Origin: Sunxiuqinia sp963678245
Lineage (GTDB): Bacteria; Bacteroidota; Bacteroidia; Bacteroidales; Prolixibacteraceae
Length of the DNA: 64,000 bases
Direction: 5' to 3'
NCBI GenBank assembly: GCA_965140765.1
Contig: OZ223309.1
Span: 3,100,001 to 3,164,000, forward strand
Positions 1 to 8,617 of this stretch are shown here, in pieces. Every line of letters starts with the position of its first letter. The first letter of the stretch is position 1. The position numbers and the translations under genes were made by a program. The notes under the pieces were generated by a model. That model was not told the DNA's origin. It made no database searches and saw nothing but the letters and a program-made list of their open reading frames with translations.

Positions 1-1
1 C

Positions 2-115
2 AAGAATAAAAAAGGGACTAACCTGGATGGCAACTATCTCTCTTTCACTATTTCGTACAATTTGTTTGGGAATCCGAATAAGTACAGTTTATTAGAAAAA
101 ATGAAATTAAAATAA
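2..115 (+). CDS. C-terminal end of an unidentified protein, possibly outer-membrane beta-barrel
   Basis: An open frame enters from the left edge and stops six bases before hisIE. The last 37 residues include an alternating hydrophobic/polar strand (YLSFTISYNLFG) followed by a charged tail, which resembles the last strand of an outer-membrane barrel. It does not look like the end of HisF, so hisIE is not visibly preceded by other histidine genes. Too little is present to name a family. Confidence 0.45.
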   Translation, partial: KNKKGTNLDGNYLSFTISYNLFGNPNKYSLLEKMKLK

Positions 116-120
116 TAAGA

Positions 121-723
121 ATGACTCAAGTAGATTTTAACAAAATGGGGAATGGTCTGATCCCGGCCATCATTCAGGATGACAAAACCGACAAAGTACT
201 GATGTTGGGATTTATGAATGAAGAAGCGCTGGGAAAAACAGAAGAAACAGGCAAAGTAACGTTCTTCAGCCGGACAAAAAAGCGCCTGTGGACTAAAGGC
301 GAAGAAAGTGGCAACTTTTTAAATGTGGTTTCCATGGCATCGGATTGTGACAATGACACCCTGCTGATTAAGGTGAATCCGGTTGGCCCGGTTTGCCATA
401 CCGGCAGTGACACCTGCTGGAATGAAACCAATGAGCAGGATGATCTGGCTTTTATCAAGCATCTGCAGGACTTTATTGACACGCGCAAAGAAGAAATGCC
501 GGAAGGATCATACACCACTTCATTGTTCACAAAAGGAACAAGAACCATTACCCAAAAGGTTGGTGAAGAAGCTGTAGAAACGATTATTGGTGCTATGGCC
601 AACGACGATGAAAATTTCCTGTATGAAGGAGCCGACTTGCTGTACCACCTTATTGTATTGTTAACACACAAAGGTTATCGCATTGAGGATTTAGCCCGCG
701 AGCTGAAAAAACGACATAAATAA
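121..723 (+). CDS. hisIE: Bifunctional phosphoribosyl-AMP cyclohydrolase / phosphoribosyl-ATP pyrophosphatase
   Basis: Catalyses steps two and three of histidine biosynthesis in the cytoplasm: hydrolysis of PR-ATP to PR-AMP, then ring opening of PR-AMP. The HisI half (about residues 1-110) shows the metal-binding stretch DCDND (75-79) and cysteines 92 and 99. The HisE half (about 115-200) has the MazG-like motif KVGEEAVE (146-153). The length of 200 residues is normal for the fused enzyme. In many Bacteroidota hisIE closes the his operon, but here the gene before it ends in a barrel-like segment and the gene after it is a lipid kinase, so it looks detached. A strong terminator follows. Confidence 0.96.
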   Translation: MTQVDFNKMGNGLIPAIIQDDKTDKVLMLGFMNEEALGKTEETGKVTFFSRTKKRLWTKGEESGNFLNVVSMASDCDNDTLLIKVNPVGPVCHTGSDTCWNETNEQDDLAFIKHLQDFIDTRKEEMPEGSYTTSLFTKGTRTITQKVGEEAVETIIGAMANDDENFLYEGADLLYHLIVLLTHKGYRIEDLARELKKRHK

Positions 724-732
724 TATCCATTA

Positions 733-757
733 AGCCCTGTATAATTCAGGGCTTTTT
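733..757 (+). terminator. Intrinsic terminator after hisIE
   Basis: A perfect 7-bp stem (AGCCCTG/CAGGGCT) with a 7-base loop is followed directly by a run of T. It separates hisIE from the lipid kinase, whose ATG lies only 15 bases further on. Confidence 0.85.
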
Positions 758-772
758 CACTCCTCCAAAGGT

Positions 773-1678
773 ATGGCTACGTCCAGTCGAATTCTGTTTA
801 TCATTAACCCTAATGCGGGTAAAAGAAAAACCAAACGACTAATCCAACAATTGGATTTTTTGAAGGATAACGTTATCTACAGGTTAACAGAATACCCTAA
901 ACATAGCATTGAAATTATACAGAAGGAACTCAACCGCTTTGATGTATTTGTTGCAGTTGGTGGAGATGGAACGGTAAATGAAGTGGCCTCGGCATTAGTT
1001 AACACAGATAAAAAATTAGCCGTTTATCCCGCTGGTTCCGGTAATGGCTTTGCCCGGGAGTTTGGCTTTACTAAAAACCTGAAACACTTAATGCAGGCCA
1101 TTGAGATTGGAGAAACTCGTAAAACAGATGTGAATCGCATCAACGGATTACTCAGTATTCATATTACTGGTGTTGGTTACGACGCTGCCGTAGCTCATGA
1201 CTTTACCAAACTAAAAGGTCGCGGTTTTTGGAACTACCTGATAAGCACCGTTCGGGTGATTTTCGATTACCACTCAGTGCAGGCAAGCATTCAACTGGAA
1301 AAGGGAACCATTGCCGGACGTTTTTTCATTATCGACATTGCCAATTCTGCTCAATATGGCTACGGGGCAAAAATGGCTCCGATGGCAGATCCTACCGACG
1401 GGCAGTTCGACCTTGTTTTAGTGAAACCGCTTTATTGGTTAGAGTTTCCTTATTTTGCCTTCAAGCTATTTACCGGGCAACTGAAAAACAGCAGAAAAAT
1501 TCAGTATATCCCCTGCCAGTCACCTGTAACCATCGTCACCTCCGAAAAAAATTTCCATATCGATGGAGAAGCGGTCCAGCTGATCAGTCCGCTACAAATC
1601 GAGGTTCAGCGCGGGGGGCTAAATGTGATTAATACTGGAAAGGTAAAAAAAGCAATAAGCAGTCTTTTATTTCTGTAA
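773..1678 (+). CDS. Diacylglycerol kinase-family lipid kinase (YegS/DgkB type)
   Basis: A soluble lipid kinase of the DAGK catalytic family, which phosphorylates a lipid such as diacylglycerol or a sphingoid base at the membrane surface. The N-terminal NPNAGK motif (12-17), the nucleotide-binding motif GGDGTVNE (63-70) and PAGSGNGFA (86-94) are the family signatures. At 301 residues it is full length. The lipid substrate cannot be told from sequence; Bacteroidota make sphingolipids, so a sphingoid substrate is possible. Its 3' end overlaps the end of a convergent acetyltransferase relic by about a dozen bases. Confidence 0.88.
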   Translation: MATSSRILFIINPNAGKRKTKRLIQQLDFLKDNVIYRLTEYPKHSIEIIQKELNRFDVFVAVGGDGTVNEVASALVNTDKKLAVYPAGSGNGFAREFGFTKNLKHLMQAIEIGETRKTDVNRINGLLSIHITGVGYDAAVAHDFTKLKGRGFWNYLISTVRVIFDYHSVQASIQLEKGTIAGRFFIIDIANSAQYGYGAKMAPMADPTDGQFDLVLVKPLYWLEFPYFAFKLFTGQLKNSRKIQYIPCQSPVTIVTSEKNFHIDGEAVQLISPLQIEVQRGGLNVINTGKVKKAISSLLFL

Positions 1679-1988
1679 ACGCTCCATAATATTCCCGGGC
1701 TTGGATAAGTCAGAAAAACCGAATTGTTGATACAAACCATGTGCATCGTCGGTTCCCAATCCCATACGCCGAAGACCTTTTAAATCCGGATGACTGACAA
1801 TTGACTCCATCAACTTTTTGCCGATTCTCCCCCCTCTAAAATCTTCCAAGACAAAGCGAATGCTTGATTGAATTCTGAACCGTTTCCAAGCTACGTCCTT
1901 TCGCCCAATACGAACGCTTACTCAGATATTGATGGATCATGGGGATGTACAGCAGAGATTTGTCGTTAGAGATGGTGGTGTTTGTCAT
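1667..1988 (-). pseudogene. GNAT-family N-acetyltransferase, broken by an internal deletion
   Basis: On the minus strand an ATG opens a frame reading like the start of a GNAT enzyme (MIHQYLSKRSYWAKGRS, then LETVQNSIKHSLC), which stops after 39 codons in all. One frame over, the sequence resumes as the acetyl-CoA binding C-terminus: RFVLEDFRGGRIGKKLMES, then LRRMGLGTDDAHGLYQQFGF. The central part expected between SLCFG and RFVLEDFRG (roughly 40-50 residues) is missing. A single internal deletion with frame change explains both parts. No functional product is expected. Confidence 0.8.
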
Positions 1989-2163
1989 TTTAACTAAAAT
2001 TAGAAAATCAAAACTATCGAATTAAATAAAGTATTCCATCTATTCGGTATTATTTTAAATTCTAATTGTGATTAATTCAGCTATTATCAAACTAATTCCA
2101 CCACAGCTTGTTAAGTTACCGTCAACAAATTAGAAGAATATGCAGGAGCAATAGAAATAAGAC

Positions 2164-2171
2164 TATCTTTG
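2164..2171 (+). promoter_or_regulatory. -7 box (TAnnTTTG) of bipA
   Basis: TATCTTTG matches the Bacteroidota -7 consensus and lies 21 bases before the ATG preferred for bipA. I see no good TTG -33 box at the usual 19-21 bases upstream. Its position argues against a bipA start at base 2169. Confidence 0.5.
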
Positions 2172-2192
2172 CGCCTCAATTTTGAAGAACAT

Positions 2193-3995
2193 ATGCAGAA
2201 GATTAGAAACATCGCGATTATTGCGCACGTTGACCACGGTAAGACAACCCTGGTTGATAAAATGATATATCATTGTAATGTGATGAAAGATCACGAGAAA
2301 AAGCAAGAGCTTATTCTTGACAACAATGACCTTGAAAGGGAAAGAGGAATCACTATCCTGGCCAAAAACGTTGCCGTTGATTATCATGATATCAAGATTA
2401 ACATTATTGATACTCCTGGTCACTCCGACTTTGGTGGTGAAGTAGAACGAGTACTCAACATGGCTGATGGGGTACTATTGCTGGCCGATGCCTTCGAAGG
2501 TACCATGCCTCAAACCCGCTTTGTACTATCAAAAGCACTGGCATTGGGACTAAAGCCTATTGTTGTTATCAACAAAGTAGATAAACCAAACTGTCGTCCT
2601 GAAGAAGTGCACGAGCAAGTGTTCGACCTCATGTTTAGTCTCGATGCCACCGAAGAACAGTTGGACTTCCCAACAATTTACGGTTCGGCAAAAGAAGGCT
2701 GGATGACCGATGATCTGAAAAACAAAACAGACAATATTGGCCCATTACTGGATGCCATTATCGAGCATATTCCGGAACGGGAACCAAACCCGGGTACTCC
2801 TCAAATGCTAATTACATCGTTGGATTATTCATCTTACGTAGGACGTATTGCCATTGGACGTGTTCATCGTGGCGAATTGAAAGAAGGCATGCAAGTGGCT
2901 TTGGCGAAGCGCGATGGTTCGGTAAAACGAACTAAAATTAAGGAATTACATACTTTCACCGGACTGGGACGAATTAAAGTTGATCACGTGGTCAATGGGG
3001 ACATTTGTGCCTTGGTGGGTATCGAAGGATTTGATATTGGCGATTCAATTTGCGACCTGGAGTCTCCGGAGCCAATTGACCCCATTGCTATTGATGAGCC
3101 AACCATGAGCATGGTGTTTACCAACAACGATTCTCCGTTCTTCGGACGTGAAGGTAAATTTGTAACCTCGCGCCACTTACACGATCGCTTGTACAAAGAA
3201 CTGGAAAAAAATCTGGCACTGCGTGTTGAAAAAGGTGAATCAGCAGATGTATTTACCGTATACGGACGTGGTGTGTTGCACTTATCGGTACTGATTGAAA
3301 CCATGCGTCGTGAAGGTTACGAGTTGCAGGTTGGTCAGCCTCAGGTGCTTTACAAACAAATTGGCGGCATCAAATGCGAACCAATTGAAGAAATGCACGT
3401 GGATGTGAGCGATGAGTTTTCGGGAAAAGTAGTGGAATTGGTTACTGCCCGCAAAGGCGAAATGCAAAATATGGAGCGCAAAGGCGACCGGATCCATCTG
3501 GAATTTTTAATTCCATCGCGTGGAATCATCGGTTTGCGAACCAACATGTTAACAGCCACTGCCGGCGAAGCGGTGATGACTCACCGTTTTGTAGAATACC
3601 AACCGCTAAAAGGTGTTATTGAAGGCCGTAAAAACGGATCATTAATCGCCAAAGAACCCGGTACAACCTTTGCCTACGCGCTGAATAAATTACAGGATCG
3701 CGGACGCTTTTTCATTCCTCCGGGCGATGAGGTTTACGAAGGAATGGTAATTGGTGAAAATACCCGTGCAGACGATTTAACAATCAATGTCACTCAATCG
3801 AAAAAGCTGACCAACATGCGTGCCTCAGGCTCGGATGATAAAACCAAGTTGGCACCACACATTCGTTTTAGCCTGGAAGAAGCCCTGGAATACATTGGCC
3901 CTGACGAATATCTGGAAGTAACTCCAAAATCATTCCGTATGCGAAAAATCTTATTGCGCGAAGCAGAACGCAAACGTGGAGTAAAGATTAATTAG
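2193..3995 (+). CDS. typA: Ribosome-associated GTPase BipA/TypA
   Basis: Translational GTPase related to EF-G that binds the 70S ribosome and aids 50S assembly and growth under stress. G1 is AHVDHGKTT (11-19), the switch-1 motif RERGIT is near 48-53, G3 is DTPGH (73-77) and G4 is NKVD (127-130). The beta-barrel, EF-G III/V-like and C-terminal BipA domains complete a 600-residue protein of typical length. I chose the ATG before QKIRNIAI because an upstream alternative overlaps the promoter box and adds residues not usual in the family. Single-gene transcription unit with its own terminator. Confidence 0.97.
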   Translation: MQKIRNIAIIAHVDHGKTTLVDKMIYHCNVMKDHEKKQELILDNNDLERERGITILAKNVAVDYHDIKINIIDTPGHSDFGGEVERVLNMADGVLLLADAFEGTMPQTRFVLSKALALGLKPIVVINKVDKPNCRPEEVHEQVFDLMFSLDATEEQLDFPTIYGSAKEGWMTDDLKNKTDNIGPLLDAIIEHIPEREPNPGTPQMLITSLDYSSYVGRIAIGRVHRGELKEGMQVALAKRDGSVKRTKIKELHTFTGLGRIKVDHVVNGDICALVGIEGFDIGDSICDLESPEPIDPIAIDEPTMSMVFTNNDSPFFGREGKFVTSRHLHDRLYKELEKNLALRVEKGESADVFTVYGRGVLHLSVLIETMRREGYELQVGQPQVLYKQIGGIKCEPIEEMHVDVSDEFSGKVVELVTARKGEMQNMERKGDRIHLEFLIPSRGIIGLRTNMLTATAGEAVMTHRFVEYQPLKGVIEGRKNGSLIAKEPGTTFAYALNKLQDRGRFFIPPGDEVYEGMVIGENTRADDLTINVTQSKKLTNMRASGSDDKTKLAPHIRFSLEEALEYIGPDEYLEVTPKSFRMRKILLREAERKRGVKIN

Positions 3996-4018
3996 TCGAC
4001 TACGAAATTACGATATAT

Positions 4019-4056
4019 AAAAAGCTCCGATCCCATGATGAGATCGGAGCTTTTTT
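4019..4056 (+). terminator. Intrinsic terminator after typA
   Basis: AAAAGCTCCGATC pairs perfectly with GATCGGAGCTTTT around a short loop and is followed by further T residues. Confidence 0.9.
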
Positions 4057-4274
4057 ATGCCTTGACTGCCCTAGGATAAGCGATACATATTTTTTACGTG
4101 TCAAATTCTGCTTTTACCACATACATAGAATATACACCACTTTGGCTATCAAACAACCAACTAGGATCACTTCCCCGAAATAGTCTTTTTGTTAAATTTC
4201 GGCAAGTATTAATTCATTGCTTGACAAGACCAGTCATTTGTCGCTAATTTTAGATTGAAAAAAAAATAGTTGTA

Positions 4275-5192
4275 ATGCCATTAAAATATGGAGTGATTGG
4301 AACCGGAGCATTAGGAGGTTTCTACGGAGGTAAATTAGCTCAAACCGGAAGTGACATTCATTTCTTGTTTCGCAGTGATTTTGATTTTGTGAACGAAAAC
4401 GGTCTCCGGATTGACTCCGTTAAGGGAGATTTTCATGTCACAGATGTTGCATGCTATTCATCCTCATCTGATATGCCCAAATGTGATGTCATCTTGGTTT
4501 GTTTGAAAACAACATCCAATCAGTATCTCCCCGAAATACTTGGCCCTATTGTGCATGAAGATACTTTGGTGATTTTAATTCAAAATGGCTTAGGCGTTGA
4601 GGAGCAATTAGCCAGTAACATGCCAGATTTAAAAATCGCAGGAGGGCTGGCTTTTATTTGTGCGCAAAAAACAGGCCCTGGATATATTCAGCATCTCGAT
4701 TTAGGCAGATTGATAATTGGAGATTATTCTAGCCAAAACCAACAATTGCTTGATCATGTTTGTGCTGATATACAGCAAGCTGGTGTACAGGCTAAGGTAT
4801 CCAATAATCTTGCTTATTCCCGATGGCAGAAATTAGTATGGAACGTACCTTTTAATGGGCTCACTGTAGTGATGAATGCAACAACAGACCAATTGTTGTC
4901 TGACGAGAATACGTCCAAGTTAGCCTTGGAAATGATGTTGGAGGTGGTTGGTGCTGCTAATGCATGCGGTCTTGATCTCGAAGCGGATTTTGCTCATCGT
5001 ATGTTTGAAATGACTAAGAGCATGACGCCATACTCGCCTAGCATGAAACTGGACTACGATCACAAGCGGCCGATGGAAATCCAAACGATATATAGCAATC
5101 CTGTGCAAGTCGCTAAAGCTTCAGGCTATGAAATGAAAAAGGTGGCGGCTCTGGAAAAGCAACTACGTGCTATCGAGGCTAGAATAAATTAG
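4275..5192 (+). CDS. 2-dehydropantoate 2-reductase family protein
   Basis: NADPH-dependent reductase of the ApbA/PanE family; the classical member reduces ketopantoate to pantoate in pantothenate synthesis. The Rossmann motif GTGALG is at 9-14, and the C-terminal ApbA_C helical domain begins near residue 180 with the usual ARWQKL-like stretch (here SRWQKLVWN). Length (305) is normal. Many genomes carry several paralogues of uncertain substrate, and no other pantothenate genes are nearby, so panE itself is not certain. It stands alone, convergent with the peptide transporter. Confidence 0.85.
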   Translation: MPLKYGVIGTGALGGFYGGKLAQTGSDIHFLFRSDFDFVNENGLRIDSVKGDFHVTDVACYSSSSDMPKCDVILVCLKTTSNQYLPEILGPIVHEDTLVILIQNGLGVEEQLASNMPDLKIAGGLAFICAQKTGPGYIQHLDLGRLIIGDYSSQNQQLLDHVCADIQQAGVQAKVSNNLAYSRWQKLVWNVPFNGLTVVMNATTDQLLSDENTSKLALEMMLEVVGAANACGLDLEADFAHRMFEMTKSMTPYSPSMKLDYDHKRPMEIQTIYSNPVQVAKASGYEMKKVAALEKQLRAIEARIN

Positions 5193-5226
5193 AATGAGCT
5201 TATATTGGGGGCAAAACGGCGTAAAT

Positions 5227-5259
5227 AAAAAAACCCGAACCATTTTATTTTGACCCGGG
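5227..5259 (-). terminator. Probable terminator of the peptide transporter gene
   Basis: Read on the minus strand, CCCGGG pairs with TTCGGG (two G-T pairs) across a long A/T loop and is followed by six T. The loop is long, so the call is moderate. It lies in the short gap between two convergent genes. Confidence 0.5.
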
Positions 5260-5287
5260 GCTTTCATTTATCTTGTAAGTCTTTCAA

Positions 5288-6820
5288 CTACTTAATTCCT
5301 TTCATCATCTTTTTCAGCCAAGGAGAAAGGGCTAACAGTATTGCGGCAATAATTGCCGACTGAATAGCAATGAGCCAGAAAACCTGAACTTCCTGCCCCA
5401 GAGCAGACTCTAATTTTATTGAAATTGCTTTCATTTGCGAAGCAACAAAGTTTCCTGCAGCAAACGACCCCATCCATACTCCCATCATGGTAGAAACCAA
5501 TCTGGGTGGCGAAAGCTTAGTAACCATCGACAAACCAATTGGTGATAAACAGAGCTCACCGAATGTATGCAGCATGTATACAAATACAAGCCAGAGCGGG
5601 CTCACCAATAATACCGAACCATCAGCATTTCCTTGTGTTGAGCGTGTATAGGCAAACGCCATAACTACAAAGCCTAAGCTTAGTAAAGTCATCCCCCAGG
5701 CAAATTTCATTGGTGTGTTTGGATTCAATTTTTTCTTGTCCAATTTTAACCATAACACACTAAACAGCGGAGCAAATAAAACGATAAAAATAGCATTGAC
5801 ACTTTGAAACCAGGTGGCTGGAATTTCCCAACTGCCAATCATTCGTTGGGTATTATCGCGGGCGAAAACATTAAATGTTGTTCCCGCCTGTTCAAATCCA
5901 CTCCAGAAGAAAATATTAAAAACTGCCAAAATCAAAATTACGGCAATTCGGCTCCATTCGGTCTTTCCATTGGTTCCTTTTACAATGCTCATTACCAAAT
6001 AGACCAATCCGGAAACAGCTACAATCCGTATGATCCACGTTTGAATAGTGGGTTCTATTGAGCTCCATACAAGAATAAATCCGAAGATAAAGCCAACCAT
6101 AGCAACTACAAAAATCAAAATACCCATCCAATCCTTAACCGCAAGTCGGTTTCTCTCTGCTTTTACCTTTGGAGGCATACCGATATTTCCAAGCGTATGG
6201 CTACGAATGAAAAACCAGATTGTACCTAATAACATTCCACCGCCAGCTGACATGAATCCATACTGCCATGCAATTTGTTCTCCCAAATAACCGGCAACTA
6301 GCGGAGACAGAAATGCTCCGAGATTGATTCCCATATAGAAAATGGTGAATCCACCGTCTTTTCGGGGGTCATTATTGTCATATAGCTCACCCACCATGGT
6401 TGAAATATTGGGTTTGAAGAATCCATTCCCAAGAATCAAAATACCAAGGCCAGAATAAAATATAGTTTGGCGAAACTCCATACTACTTTCCATAGACATT
6501 GAGCTGAATGCCAGCAAAAACTGACCAATCGCCATGGTTAAACCACCAATATATATTGTTTTGCGTTGCCCTAATACTTTGTCGGCCAAAACCCCTCCAA
6601 TGATTGGGGTAACATATACCAATCCGGTAAAAATACCGTAAATGGTAAATGCATCGAGTTCGGCCATTTCAAACCCACCATTGGCAAATGTTGCTGTCAG
6701 AAATAACACCAACAATGCGCGCATACCATAATAACTGAACCGTTCCCACATCTCGGTGGCAAACAAAGAAGATAACCCAACCGGGTGTCCAAAAAAGGCA
6801 GTACTCTTGTCCTTAGCCAT
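5288..6820 (-). CDS. POT/PTR-family proton-coupled di-/tripeptide transporter
   Basis: Inner-membrane major facilitator of the POT family that imports short peptides with protons. The first helix carries the ExxER proton-coupling motif (EMWER, 23-27) followed by SYYGM, and the PTR2 signature FYMGINLGAF is present near residue 160. The many hydrophobic helices and 510 residues fit the 14-helix bacterial form. It lies alone between two convergent/divergent neighbours and has its own promoter box. PepD, a few kilobases away on the other strand, could process the imported dipeptides, but the two are not co-transcribed. Confidence 0.94.
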   Translation of the reverse strand: MAKDKSTAFFGHPVGLSSLFATEMWERFSYYGMRALLVLFLTATFANGGFEMAELDAFTIYGIFTGLVYVTPIIGGVLADKVLGQRKTIYIGGLTMAIGQFLLAFSSMSMESSMEFRQTIFYSGLGILILGNGFFKPNISTMVGELYDNNDPRKDGGFTIFYMGINLGAFLSPLVAGYLGEQIAWQYGFMSAGGGMLLGTIWFFIRSHTLGNIGMPPKVKAERNRLAVKDWMGILIFVVAMVGFIFGFILVWSSIEPTIQTWIIRIVAVSGLVYLVMSIVKGTNGKTEWSRIAVILILAVFNIFFWSGFEQAGTTFNVFARDNTQRMIGSWEIPATWFQSVNAIFIVLFAPLFSVLWLKLDKKKLNPNTPMKFAWGMTLLSLGFVVMAFAYTRSTQGNADGSVLLVSPLWLVFVYMLHTFGELCLSPIGLSMVTKLSPPRLVSTMMGVWMGSFAAGNFVASQMKAISIKLESALGQEVQVFWLIAIQSAIIAAILLALSPWLKKMMKGIK

Positions 6821-6848
6821 ATCTTTTTACTGTTTATATTGAAGAAAA

Positions 6849-6856
6849 CAAATATA
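6849..6856 (-). promoter_or_regulatory. -7 box (TAnnTTTG) of the peptide transporter
   Basis: On the minus strand TATATTTG lies 28 bases before the transporter ATG, a good fit to the Bacteroidota -7 element. No clear -33 box is seen. Confidence 0.5.
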
Positions 6857-6983
6857 AACATCTTTTTGCTCCTATAAATGGTGAAATGTCACCATTTTGA
6901 ATTTAATTTCAATAAGAACAATTGTAGGTGAACAAGCTTTATTTCTACAATGTTTTTGTATTTTAGAATGAAAATATCACTTT

Positions 6984-8495
6984 ATGAAACTTTTTGTAAC
7001 CAAACAAATAGCAGCTATCGACCAGTTTACAATTCAAAATGAACCCATTCCAGGCATCGACCTAATGGAACGGGCTTCTCTGGAAATTGCAAATTGGCTA
7101 ATTCATCACATTTCAAACGAAAAGAAATTGATTGTTTTTGCCGGCCCCGGAAATAATGGAGGAGATGCATTGGCTATAGCGCGTTTAATGGCTAAACACA
7201 ATTACCTGTGCGAACTGTATTTGTTGAACTTTGGAAAAGACTTAACAGGTTCGCCTGCTGAAAACTGGGATCGATTGATTAATCAAGACAAAGTGAGATT
7301 GACAGTTATTCAGGAGAAAGACTTGATTCCGGATATTCCGGCAGAATCTGTTGTTTTGGATGGTTTATTTGGCTCCGGCTTAAGTCGAAAATTAGAGGGA
7401 TTGCCACTACAAATCGTTCAGAAAATAAATGCTTCCAAAGCAAAGGTTGTTGCCATCGACATCCCCAGTGGTCTGTTTGGCGAAGACAATTCTGAAAACG
7501 ACTTGAAAAATATGGTACATGCTGATTACACCTTGACGTTTCAGTTTCCAAAACTCAGTTTCTTTTTCCCCGAACACGAGAAAATACTTGGTGAGTGGGA
7601 AGTTTTACCAATTGGTTTGCATCCTGACGCAATCAGCCAGACCGAAAGTCCACTTCATTACTTGACTGAACAAGAAATTGCCAAAAGCTTAGTCGATCGA
7701 GATAAATTTTCGCACAAAGGAACCTATGGACACGCTTTGCTGATTGCCGGCTCATACGGAAAAATAGGAGCAGCGGTATTGGCCTCCAAGGCCTGCTTGC
7801 GATCTGGCGTTGGACTGTTGACCACTCACATTCCGCATACCGGATATCAGATTATGCAGACAACCGTGCCCGAAGCCATGTGTTGTATAGACCCGTCGGA
7901 CTTGATGTTTACCGAATTTCCTAAGCTGGATCAGTTCTCTGCAGTTGGAGTGGGCCCCGGATTGGGACTGAAACCGAACTCGCAGCGGGGACTCAAAGAA
8001 CTTTTAGAAGCTAAACCGGATAAATTGGTTTTAGATGCTGATGCCTTGAATATCCTATCGATGAAACCTGAATGGTTGAGACTTTTACCCGAAGACTCGA
8101 TTCTAACTCCACACCCGAAAGAGTTTGAACGTTTAGCCGGGGCAACAATTGATTCTTACTCCCGCTTGCAGGCTCAGCTGAGTTTTTCAGCAAAATATAA
8201 AGTCATTGTTGTTTTAAAAGGTGCTCAGACCTGCATCACAACGCCAAGCGGAGAGGTGTATTTTAACACATCGGGTAACCCGGGAATGGCTACCGCCGGA
8301 ACCGGAGATACCTTGACTGGTATTTTGCTGGGACTACTGGCTCAGAATTACACGCCTCTTGAAACAGCTCAGTTGGGAGTGTTTATTCATGGTTTGGCTG
8401 GAGATTTAGCGGCACAAGAAGTTGGTGAAGTGTCGTTGATTGCTGAAGATTTAATTCAGTACCTTGGTAAAGCTTTTTTAAAGCTCAAGAAATAA
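6984..8495 (+). CDS. nnr: Bifunctional NAD(P)H-hydrate epimerase / ADP-dependent NAD(P)HX dehydratase
   Basis: Repairs NADHX and NADPHX, the damaged hydrated cofactors. The N-terminal YjeF_N epimerase domain (about 1-215) has the AGPGNNGGDAL signature near residue 55. The C-terminal YjeF carbohydrate-kinase-like dehydratase (about 225-503) has PHPKEFERL and the GTGDTLTG anion-hole motif. Fusion of both activities and 503 residues are typical for bacteria. The DUF4831 gene downstream is on the same strand, but it has its own -7 box. Confidence 0.96.
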   Translation: MKLFVTKQIAAIDQFTIQNEPIPGIDLMERASLEIANWLIHHISNEKKLIVFAGPGNNGGDALAIARLMAKHNYLCELYLLNFGKDLTGSPAENWDRLINQDKVRLTVIQEKDLIPDIPAESVVLDGLFGSGLSRKLEGLPLQIVQKINASKAKVVAIDIPSGLFGEDNSENDLKNMVHADYTLTFQFPKLSFFFPEHEKILGEWEVLPIGLHPDAISQTESPLHYLTEQEIAKSLVDRDKFSHKGTYGHALLIAGSYGKIGAAVLASKACLRSGVGLLTTHIPHTGYQIMQTTVPEAMCCIDPSDLMFTEFPKLDQFSAVGVGPGLGLKPNSQRGLKELLEAKPDKLVLDADALNILSMKPEWLRLLPEDSILTPHPKEFERLAGATIDSYSRLQAQLSFSAKYKVIVVLKGAQTCITTPSGEVYFNTSGNPGMATAGTGDTLTGILLGLLAQNYTPLETAQLGVFIHGLAGDLAAQEVGEVSLIAEDLIQYLGKAFLKLKK

Positions 8496-8600
8496 AATGA
8501 TTGAAAGTTCGGTTATTCTGTATAGAAAAGTGTTCGCAGACTAAATTTAACTGCCAGCGCTTCGCTTTTGACTTGACTTTACGTATTTTTGACTTCATTT

Positions 8601-8608
8601 TAAATTTG
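8601..8608 (+). promoter_or_regulatory. -7 box (TAnnTTTG) of the DUF4831 gene
   Basis: TAAATTTG lies nine bases before the chosen ATG and inside the reading frame of the longer alternative start, which supports the shorter protein. Two upstream TTG triplets are not at ideal spacing. Confidence 0.45.
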
Positions 8609-8617
8609 AAAATTATC

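Noticed and set aside
174..671. 165-codon open frame antisense to hisIE
   Set aside because: Lies entirely within a well-recognised gene, has no family motif, and its codon pattern mirrors the sense strand.
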